From contig SHXQ01000015.1 of the NCBI GenBank assembly GCA_009693255.1, positions 1-35,481 of the forward strand: 35,481 nucleotides of DNA, given 5' to 3'. A program made the position numbers and the translations under genes. Source of the stretch: Methylotenera sp. (GTDB lineage: Bacteria > Pseudomonadota > Gammaproteobacteria > Burkholderiales > Methylophilaceae). This document shows, in pieces, positions 30,001 through 35,481 of the stretch; within the stretch, counting starts at the first letter, position 1; every line of letters starts with the position of its first letter. A model generated the notes under the pieces. It was not told the origin of the DNA and searched no databases. It saw only the letters and a program-made list of their open reading frames with translations.

Positions 30001-30475
30001 TCGCATGGCGCGCCGCATCGTTATAATGCGTATCGGCATCATCGCTCACCATGGGTTGTCCGCCAAACCGACTAAGCAAGGGCATTTGCCGCGTTAAGCT
30101 ACTGCATAAGGCATCGATGGTTAAAATACGTAAGCGGCTAGGCTGGCTAATAATTTGCCACTGCTTAATATTGGAGTGCTTGAGTGCGGCCTCAGCTAAA
30201 CTGCGAGTGACTAATTTATGGGGCGCGGTTTCAGGCGTTTTCTGCTCAGCATGTGCTAGGCTTAATAAAATGCGGTTGCGCATTTCAGTGGCCGCTTTAT
30301 TGGTAAAGGTTAGCGCGATAATTTCTTCTGGCTCATTTACTGTCGCCAATAGCTTTAAATAGCGCTGCGTCAATAGCTCGGTTTTACCGGCACCGGCAGG
30401 CGCTTCTACAATAAATGAGGCGTGCTCTAAAGCACGAATGCGGCTGGCAGCATCTTGCACATTGAGGTCAGTCAC
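27023..30475 (-). CDS. addA: AddA-type helicase-nuclease (UvrD-like, PD-(D/E)XK C-terminus)
   Basis: Subunit of a double-strand break-processing helicase-nuclease that prepares ends for RecA. An SF1A helicase: Walker A APAGAGKT (residues 25-32), Walker B IDEFQDTSP (D412-E413), GDPMQSIYRFR, and LTIHKSKGLEFDTVILP followed by RLLYVAATR. The C-terminal nuclease motif is VDYKLSN (D1091, K1093), with a downstream QLERYASLF typical of RecB-like nucleases. The length is 1150 aa. The start is GTG (30473-30475), overlapping the addB stop as GTGA, so the two are coupled. Gene annotations often call it exonuclease V beta; the pairing with an AddB-like partner rather than RecC and RecD favours AddA. Confidence 0.92.
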   Translation of the reverse strand: MTDLNVQDAASRIRALEHASFIVEAPAGAGKTELLTQRYLKLLATVNEPEEIIALTFTNKAATEMRNRILLSLAHAEQKTPETAPHKLVTRSLAEAALKHSNIKQWQIISQPSRLRILTIDALCSSLTRQMPLLSRFGGQPMVSDDADTHYNDAARHAIAEIMHETKTDDTVTTALRYLDNNAEKLTELLAKMLARRDQWLPMAVRLHGLEPEAMLASTEHALRSLIADDLQVALQVLPARVQAALMPLARFAASNLAHDADIAPLLDWQTTLNADADDLIAWRALANLLLTKKGKYRERITVKEGFPADKEHKSKKDDFFAIINCLESSDVVDNIYNLPAISALADSQQVILALTKLLMLASTHLWAVFQAAGEVDFVAIAQSAQQALENEQGATDLALKLDYKISHLLIDEFQDTSPVQMGLIKKLIEGWQPDDGRTLFCVGDPMQSIYRFRKSDVGLFLQASEFGVGHLPLTRLQLSRNNRSQPAVVDWVNQAFKQVFPACDSVNQGAISYREFTATRSHIANEGVVIHPLILPAATKNTEDDGASDANTTSNIKQLEASYVADLIVKLHAQQVRPAQKIAVLVRNRSHLKELVSEIRRNHAHLTFQAVEIEHLNARQTVQDALSLVCALLHRADRTHWLNVLRAPWCGLTLADLHALAANNQRDTIWSAMHDESRLQHMSADGRLRLTHVKGVLSQAFNGQGRMPVRRWLESTWLQLGGGKCLVDVGDNRDVQVFFDLVEKISCSGHLDIAALELAMQKLYAKPDIDADGSVQFLTIHKSKGLEFDTVILPALNRKPRQADNELVLWQEVVVDHELHLIAAPHSVKSVSKKNASANVYDYIKSLEKTRASNEIVRLLYVAATRTERQLHLIASVQLNLSDEIKPEANSLLHVLWPAVAAEFQQAAVQENKEATPSTLDISQFKPQLQRLHSSEFLVEFLVGLGQYDAKKYGASPSFSAETNVPASVNEILSAVDFHRHCGILAHLYMELIAKTPRQDWAQSRWTQCLPAMQKWLMRQGYAAKLAEQGAIAVRDALQTTLNSEAGQWVLKNHSQAASELSLMQATEMEVKKHVLDRTFVENGTRWIVDYKLSNVDESLDLKEVAEQHRPQLERYASLFASGGLPIKTAVLFLTQGQLVEVSNLFFNA

Positions 30476-33222
30476 GTATTCAACCCCGCAGCCTGTAAAG
30501 CCGCTTGCCTATGCTCAAACTGCAATAAGCGCTCAGGTAAACGCAATAAGGGTTTCACATCGCAATAAGCCAAATCGATTTCTTTGCTAATGCTGACACT
30601 CGCCTCGCCGGCTTTAATTTCTTGCGCGATATGGCTTAGGCTCCGGTACCAATGCTCCAGCAATTCATCCCAATCACTAAAGCGCTGAAAAGCTGAATTA
30701 GCGGTGACTTTCGATAAGTCCGTGACCGCTGGTAACACCCCTGCCTCAGCAGACAAGCCAATAAATTTGCTGTCCTCAGTGCGTATTTTGGCAAAACATA
30801 CCGCCGCCACTTCTTCATGCATTAACGCCAGTACCGTATAAATGGGCAGTTGCGGTTCGGCAATGCGCTCATCCGCCCAACTTCTGTTGGTGACGCTACT
30901 GCCCGTTTTGTAATCAATGACCACCAAATCCCCTGTCGCCAAGGTATCAATGCGATCTATGGTTAAATTTAAGGCCAAGCCATCAACGTCCAGCGCATAG
31001 GCTTTCTCACATGCAGTCACAGTAAAGTCGGCGCGGTCCAATTCTAAATCTAGCCAAACGTCTATCAGCTGCTGCAAGCGTTGTTGCTCAATCTGCATCA
31101 CTTGTGCTGGAATATGGAAATCACTTTCATGGCCTAAGACCGCTATACTTTTTGCTATGGCCATTTGAATCGCCGCCACACGCTGCGCGCTAGTCATGGC
31201 TTTTAAATGGCTTAAACTTTGACAGTCCTGCCAAAAAAATTGTAAAACTTTATGTAGCAAACTACCGCGCGACATATTATCTAGGCCATCAATTGGCAGG
31301 TCTAATTTACCAGCGCCCAAGCGATATTGGTAAAACGCCCAAGCTGGGCAAATCGCTTGCGTGGCAAATAGCTTCACGCCACCACGTACTTTTTCTTCAG
31401 GCAATACGGGGGGCGCCATAAAGTCATCTAACATCTGCATAATCGCTGGCTTGGCTAAGCTTTCTGCCAACGTCTGCATGGTGTCGGCCTGCTGTGCTGA
31501 TAACACTTGATCGGCTAAAAGTGGCGATGAGCGCAACTCTCTATCGTCTTCTTTCAATGCGTATGAAAAAACCACTTCGGTAGCACAAGTCACTAAACGT
31601 TGTTGCACCAATGCAGCAAACTGACTCTGCACCGAAGCGCTGGCATTAGGGGTGCCGCGACTGCGTTGCAACTCAGCCGGTAATAAAGGGTTGAGTCTAA
31701 CGGCTGGCGGCCAGTGCTGGTCGTTCATATTTAATGCCCAGACGGCATCTAAAGCCACCGCAGGCGTTTCCAAAAGCCCCAGTACTTGTATGTGTACCTC
31801 GCCAGTAGACTCAGGCTGAAACATGGTTGCACTACAAAGCTCAGCGATTTTCTGCAGCGCCTCACCGGCACTCACCTTACCCAACAAAACATCTAAGGCA
31901 CCCAACTCGTTTAAGCTTTTATAAAAGGCTTGCTGCATTTGATACTCATGGCTAGAAAGCGCACGCACCTTAGCCCAGTTAATAGTCTCTAACAGGCTAA
32001 CAAAGGCCGTCACCCAAGCCGATGGCAATTGTCTGCTTTTGCTTTTTTGTTGAAACTGATCCAGCAAAGCTAAATGTGTCGACAGCCCCTCTAGTTGAAT
32101 GCCATGGCTTTGCAAGCGACTAGCCTGCTTGGTCAGCGCCGCTAATGGATAGCTGGCATTGAGGTGCTTTCGCGCGTACGCATCGAGTTGCGCGCGCGCA
32201 TCTATTTCCGCCACACATCCCCAGTGAACATCTTGCAAAATGGGCGTTATTTCATCAAAGCGCAGCAGCGCTTTTGTTGTTGCCAAGCGTAAAAGTCGCA
32301 AAGCGCTATGCACTAACGGGTATTCTGTCAGCGATAAACCTAAAGAAAAATCGTAGCAACGCGGCGCCTCAAAAAGACTGCTGTGTAAGGCTTCCGGGTG
32401 AAAAGCATCATCCAACAAGTCAGTCAGTAAACGACGTATATTGCTCAATACTGGGCTAATAATCGCCAACTGCGCTTGCGGATTATTGGCCAACTTTTGC
32501 TTAGCCCAAGCCACCGCCGCCCGACATTCTTGCTGTGCATCAGCAATTGCATAATATGCAATTTTTGGCTGATTAACCGTACTTGTCGACAACATTTCAA
32601 CTTGCACGCCACAAGCTTTAAGTCCGTCAAACAAGCTTTTTTCTAGCGGCGTGATGCGGTCAAATCCGGCCAAGTTAATTTTGGCTGGCAAAGTAAGCAC
32701 TTGGCTGATGGCTTGCTGATACTGTGTAATGAGCGCAATGTGCAATGCCACTAAACGGCTAGCTTCTAGGGCGTTTTGTTTGGCGCATAAAGTCTCAAAG
32801 GTATGGCGCCAGCGCAAAAACTGCCGTGTTTCTTGGGTAATAAACGGTTGATTAATGTCGGCTTCAGAAATTTGCCAATTGAGCATTAAATTGTTAGCTT
32901 CAATCGCCGTTTTAGCCATGGCACGAATATCAAACAAAGCGCTGGCCTCATGCTTGGCTAGGCAAGTTTCAATCGCCTGTTCCCACAAGTAAGCTTCTGC
33001 GATTGGACTTAAAGTCATTACCGGCAAAGCATCAGCCGGCAACAACCCCAGCAAGGCAGCATTGCCTATTAAGGCATCTAACCATTGTGGCAAAGTGAAA
33101 ATTTCAGCGGCTTGCCATAGACTAGCACCCGCTTTAAGCGCCTGCTGCTGATACTGTAGCGTGACCCCACGAACTAGCCGTGCAGTTGAGCAAATAGTGT
33201 CGATATTGGGGCTTAAAGGCAT
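30472..33222 (-). CDS. addB: AddB-like PD-(D/E)XK nuclease subunit (divergent betaproteobacterial type)
   Basis: Partner of the AddA-type protein. The C-terminal nuclease is clear: VVIDYKTGS (D770, K772) followed by EPQLPIYTVLA. The N-terminal part is helicase-like but inactivated: the expected P-loop is replaced by TICSTARLVRGVTLQYQ. Full AddB proteins hold a 4Fe-4S cluster with one cysteine before the nuclease and three after it; here one cysteine is at the first position (C625 in AICPAWAFYQYRL) but the C-terminal group is missing, with a lone cysteine in LAYCDVKPLL. At 916 aa it is shorter than the Bacillus protein. It fits the divergent family often named 'probable DNA repair protein' in betaproteobacteria. 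The ATG has no clear ribosome binding site. Confidence 0.88.
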   Translation of the reverse strand: MPLSPNIDTICSTARLVRGVTLQYQQQALKAGASLWQAAEIFTLPQWLDALIGNAALLGLLPADALPVMTLSPIAEAYLWEQAIETCLAKHEASALFDIRAMAKTAIEANNLMLNWQISEADINQPFITQETRQFLRWRHTFETLCAKQNALEASRLVALHIALITQYQQAISQVLTLPAKINLAGFDRITPLEKSLFDGLKACGVQVEMLSTSTVNQPKIAYYAIADAQQECRAAVAWAKQKLANNPQAQLAIISPVLSNIRRLLTDLLDDAFHPEALHSSLFEAPRCYDFSLGLSLTEYPLVHSALRLLRLATTKALLRFDEITPILQDVHWGCVAEIDARAQLDAYARKHLNASYPLAALTKQASRLQSHGIQLEGLSTHLALLDQFQQKSKSRQLPSAWVTAFVSLLETINWAKVRALSSHEYQMQQAFYKSLNELGALDVLLGKVSAGEALQKIAELCSATMFQPESTGEVHIQVLGLLETPAVALDAVWALNMNDQHWPPAVRLNPLLPAELQRSRGTPNASASVQSQFAALVQQRLVTCATEVVFSYALKEDDRELRSSPLLADQVLSAQQADTMQTLAESLAKPAIMQMLDDFMAPPVLPEEKVRGGVKLFATQAICPAWAFYQYRLGAGKLDLPIDGLDNMSRGSLLHKVLQFFWQDCQSLSHLKAMTSAQRVAAIQMAIAKSIAVLGHESDFHIPAQVMQIEQQRLQQLIDVWLDLELDRADFTVTACEKAYALDVDGLALNLTIDRIDTLATGDLVVIDYKTGSSVTNRSWADERIAEPQLPIYTVLALMHEEVAAVCFAKIRTEDSKFIGLSAEAGVLPAVTDLSKVTANSAFQRFSDWDELLEHWYRSLSHIAQEIKAGEASVSISKEIDLAYCDVKPLLRLPERLLQFEHRQAALQAAGLNT

Positions 33223-33250
33223 GCCGTAATTGTAGCGTTTACTGAGAATT

Positions 33251-33256
33251 TATAAT
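33251..33256 (+). promoter_or_regulatory. Possible -10 box upstream of the lipoprotein gene
   Basis: A perfect TATAAT at 33251-33256 lies 64 bases before the lipoprotein ATG, in the divergent spacer from addB. The best -35 is TTGTAG (33230-33235), at a short 15-bp spacing, so only the -10 box is convincing. Confidence 0.35.
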
Positions 33257-33319
33257 GGAAAAGATAAAGATTAAGTTAATGGCAAAAGTAGCATGCAGTT
33301 CTAATTAAGGTTATTATTC

Positions 33320-33799
33320 ATGCATATTAAATATCATTGGAGCACTAAAATTAAACTCTTCCGACTAATTATCATCACCTTAATCACTTTTGTGGTTGTG
33401 GCTTGCGCTAGCAATGGCGGCATCATTAACAGCAAATCTGAAAGCGTAAGTAAACTGAATGCGAGCATGTTAGGTGATTTACCCCTACCAAAAGAAGCGC
33501 GCATTTCTAATGAAAATTCATTAGTGCTAGGTGAGGGAGAATCTTGGGTGGGTCGCTTAGAAATTCATGCACCTACTTCTACCAGCGATACCATTGCTTT
33601 TTTCATAGATCAATATCCGCAAGCTGGTTGGACCTTACTCTCTGCGTCTAAATCCAAGAACAGCATTTTAGTATTCACGAATACTAAAAAATTAGCCACG
33701 GTAGAAATTACGGATGGCCCAGCGCTAGGCATGGCCTCTAAAATCACCGTTACCGTTTCACCCATTAATACCAATCCAGCGCCGCAAAAGAAAAAATAG
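33320..33799 (+). CDS. Predicted lipoprotein of unknown function
   Basis: A 159-aa protein with an N-terminal signal (RLIIITLITFVVVACAS); the cysteine at residue 29 sits at a lipobox-like site (V-A-C). The mature part has LPLPKEARISNENSLVLGEGESWVGRLEIHAP-like sequence, then a helix (TIAFFIDQYPQAGWTLLSASKSKNSILVFTN) and beta strands, ending in a lysine tail. An alternating helix-strand pattern with GWTLLSA is common in small periplasmic lipoproteins of this group, but I do not know a function. It is likely anchored in the outer membrane, as the residue after the cysteine is not aspartate. It is followed 23 bp later by the HNH gene. Confidence 0.8.
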   Translation: MHIKYHWSTKIKLFRLIIITLITFVVVACASNGGIINSKSESVSKLNASMLGDLPLPKEARISNENSLVLGEGESWVGRLEIHAPTSTSDTIAFFIDQYPQAGWTLLSASKSKNSILVFTNTKKLATVEITDGPALGMASKITVTVSPINTNPAPQKKK

Positions 33800-33822
33800 G
33801 CGCTAATTAAAGTAGGTGAGTC

Positions 33823-34095
33823 ATGAATATTATGATGCGCTGGTTATTAGCCCTATTACTGCTGTTCAGTTTTACGGTAGATGCTAAGCAACATAGAAGC
33901 TACAAAGCCAAAGTAGAGTTTAAGCAGCAACATCCTTGCCCAACTAATGGAGCAACTAAGGGTCGCTGTGAAGGCTACATCATTGACCACATCAAGCCAT
34001 TAGCTTGTGGTGGTGTAGATAGCCCTGAGAATATGCAATGGCAGACTGTAGAAGAATCAAAGGCTAAAGATAAGTGGGAACGAGTAGATTGCTAA
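33823..34095 (+). CDS. Small secreted HNH-type nuclease
   Basis: A 90-aa protein with a signal peptide (MMRWLLALLLLFSFTVDA) and then one compact HNH domain: CPTNGATKGRCEGYIIDHIKPLACGGVDSPENMQW-type pattern with C39, C49, D55-H56, C62 and N70. The IDHI.PLACGG...PENMQW part is the HNH core and the cysteines suggest a bound zinc. It presumably cleaves DNA in the periplasm or outside the cell, since it is exported; that is inference. The ATG has AGGTGA upstream. Codons include AGA (HRS). Small secreted HNH proteins with this layout are common in beta- and gammaproteobacteria. Confidence 0.85.
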   Translation: MNIMMRWLLALLLLFSFTVDAKQHRSYKAKVEFKQQHPCPTNGATKGRCEGYIIDHIKPLACGGVDSPENMQWQTVEESKAKDKWERVDC

Positions 34096-34143
34096 ATCAG
34101 CTCAAGAGATGTGCCATAAAGCGATTATGAGGTGAGTGTTAAT

Positions 34144-34392
34144 ATGAAAAAACTAATCACAGCTACTTTATTTATATTTTCAACACTCTCTGCTTGTTCA
34201 GGCGACGCAACCTATACTCTATACAGGAATTCAGTTACCGACCCGTTAATGCGTCTGCATGTTGCAACATTTGATGCCATTGATGGTGTTGGGTATAACC
34301 AAGGAAACTGCCAAATTGCGCAAGAGTTGTTTCAAAATCAGGAAGGCGTAACTACCAAATTTTGGTGTGAAAAAAGAAGGTTTACTAAATGA
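34144..34392 (+). CDS. Small lipoprotein with a two-cysteine domain, unknown function
   Basis: An 82-aa protein with a clear lipoprotein signal: MKKLITATLFIFSTLSAC (C18 in L-S-A-C). The mature part of about 64 residues contains TLYRNS, RLHVATFDA, YNQGNCQIAQELFQ and FWCEKRRF, with two further cysteines (C56, C75) that could form a disulfide. The arrangement recalls a small uncharacterised conserved domain; I assign no function. The ATG (34144) is preferred over the upstream GTG (34132) because GAGGTGAG lies seven bases before it and that GTG is inside this ribosome binding site. Its stop overlaps the start of the M48 gene as ATGA. Confidence 0.8.
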   Translation: MKKLITATLFIFSTLSACSGDATYTLYRNSVTDPLMRLHVATFDAIDGVGYNQGNCQIAQELFQNQEGVTTKFWCEKRRFTK

Positions 34393-35480
34393 AACTTAAA
34401 TCACAATGCATATTGCTTAGTATTTTGATGTTATCTGGCTGCGCCACACCCCAGTCTCGTGCGCCTGTAGTAAATAGTGCCAACGCTCAGATTGAAGCAC
34501 AAAAGCAACGAGAAATGGTTATTGAAGACTACATGACCTCATATAAAAAGTTACAAGTTGTTGCATCTAAAGTTGTAGTAAGCGGAGCAAAGCTTTGCGG
34601 TGATAAGGTGTCTCCATATTTTGGCATTTCCACGTGGAACCAAGATGCTTTTCAAAAAGAATGGAAAACAGCTGTCCAATCTAAATATGGATTAACTGAA
34701 AGTGTTCATATAGCTAATGTTGCTAGCGGGTCAGTATCGGATAAAGCAGGGCTTAAAGAAGGCGATGTTATTGTGTCTATTGATGGCTGGACTCCGTCTA
34801 TTGGAAAAGATGCGCCAGGGAAATTTGATGAAAAACTAGCTCAAATTGGAAAATATGGCACACCTGTTGAATTTATTATTAGGCGTGGTGCGGTAGAAAA
34901 GAAAATTGCCGTAACTCCCACTCAAGCATGCGATTTTAAAGTTGAGCTTTCACCAGCTGATGAAAAGAATGCTCACGCAGACGGTAAAAAAATTGTTATC
35001 TACAAAGGTATGATGGATTTCTTCAAAACAGATGAAGAGACCGCTCTTGTTGTAAGCCATGAGCTGGCACACAATTCAATGAAGCATATTGATGCTCAAA
35101 AGAAGAATGCTCTGTTATCAGGATTCTTTGGATTGTTAGTAGATGTTGCAGCTGCGGCTGGTGGTGTTAATACTGGCGGCGACTTTACTAGGATGGCTGC
35201 TGATGCTGGAGCTAGAGCTTATTCGGTAGAGTTTGAACAAGAAGCTGATTATGTAGGATTGTATTTTATGGCTAATGCCGGCTATAGGATTGATGATGCT
35301 CCTTACTTCTGGCGCAGAATGGCTACAATCAATGCGCAAGGAATATCAATGAAGTCCTCACACCCAACTAGTCCAGACCGTTTTGTTGCATTGGAGAGTG
35401 CGGTTCAAGAGATTAATCAGAAAATTGCAAATCATCAACCACTCAAGCCGGAGATGAAAGGTTCATCTGGGGCTAAATAG
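34389..35480 (+). CDS. PDZ-M48 metallopeptidase lipoprotein
   Basis: A 363-aa exported zinc metalloprotease. A lipoprotein signal ends at C18 (LMLSGCAT). A PDZ domain follows at about residues 76-170 (HIANVASGSVSDKAGLKEGDVIVSIDGW, then PVEFIIRRG). The M48 domain has the zinc site HELAH (224-228), the third ligand E285 in QEADYVGLYFMANAG, and the late SHPTSPDR motif (324-331). C70 and C181 flank the PDZ domain and could form a disulfide. It resembles periplasmic M48 quality-control proteases such as BepA and LoiP, with a PDZ in front. It uses AGA, AGG and GGA codons more than the housekeeping genes here. The gene ends one base before the window edge and appears complete, with its stop included. 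Confidence 0.93.
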   Translation: MKLKSQCILLSILMLSGCATPQSRAPVVNSANAQIEAQKQREMVIEDYMTSYKKLQVVASKVVVSGAKLCGDKVSPYFGISTWNQDAFQKEWKTAVQSKYGLTESVHIANVASGSVSDKAGLKEGDVIVSIDGWTPSIGKDAPGKFDEKLAQIGKYGTPVEFIIRRGAVEKKIAVTPTQACDFKVELSPADEKNAHADGKKIVIYKGMMDFFKTDEETALVVSHELAHNSMKHIDAQKKNALLSGFFGLLVDVAAAAGGVNTGGDFTRMAADAGARAYSVEFEQEADYVGLYFMANAGYRIDDAPYFWRRMATINAQGISMKSSHPTSPDRFVALESAVQEINQKIANHQPLKPEMKGSSGAK

Positions 35481-35481
35481 A

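Overview
This looks like a chromosomal stretch of a betaproteobacterium, most likely Methylophilales (Methylotenera-like). The evidence is moderate GC (a few lines counted by hand gave 40-45%), a glyA-nrdR-ribD order, a yhdP-amidase-tldD order, and an AddB-type protein of the divergent betaproteobacterial kind. The genus is an inference; no rRNA or other marker gene is present. I see no tRNA, rRNA, CRISPR array, insertion sequence or prophage.

Layout. 1-4.4 kb, minus strand: glyA, nrdR, a small membrane-anchored BamE-like protein, ribD and a TatD-family hydrolase read as one unit. A repeat-rich hairpin region separates glyA from nrdR. 4.5-5.3 kb, plus strand: a solitary iscX with a membrane-anchored retropepsin-like aspartic protease, behind a possible promoter. 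5.3-7.0 kb, minus: phosphoglucomutase. 7.1-11.2 kb, minus: a complete potFGHI putrescine ABC transporter in the E. coli order. 11.2-11.7 kb: a non-coding stretch holding a decayed cytochrome c-like fragment and dyad sequences. 11.7-13.8 kb, plus: prfC, a REP-like palindrome and a YchJ-like protein. 13.8-16.4 kb, minus: an unrecognised acidic protein and a YheS-type ABC-F ATPase. 16.6-27.0 kb, plus: yhdP, a carbon-nitrogen hydrolase, tldD, mfd and a DedA membrane protein, the last two closely packed. 27.0-33.2 kb, minus: addA and addB homologues, translationally overlapped, with the addA end overlapping the dedA end by 11 bp.

33.3-35.5 kb, plus: a four-gene accessory-looking group with a lipoprotein, a tiny secreted HNH protein, a small cysteine-containing lipoprotein, and a PDZ-M48 metallopeptidase lipoprotein. 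The last two overlap by ATGA. The last three use AGA/AGG and GGA codons more freely than the housekeeping genes do, suggesting a different origin. This is the least ordinary part of the window, but the families themselves are recognisable, and I cannot claim a new system from sequence alone.

Most of the window is housekeeping: one-carbon and folate metabolism (glyA), riboflavin (ribD), Fe-S assembly (iscX), glycogen/glucose-phosphate metabolism (pgm), polyamine uptake (pot), translation (prfC, yheS), envelope lipid homeostasis (yhdP, dedA), and DNA repair (mfd, addAB).
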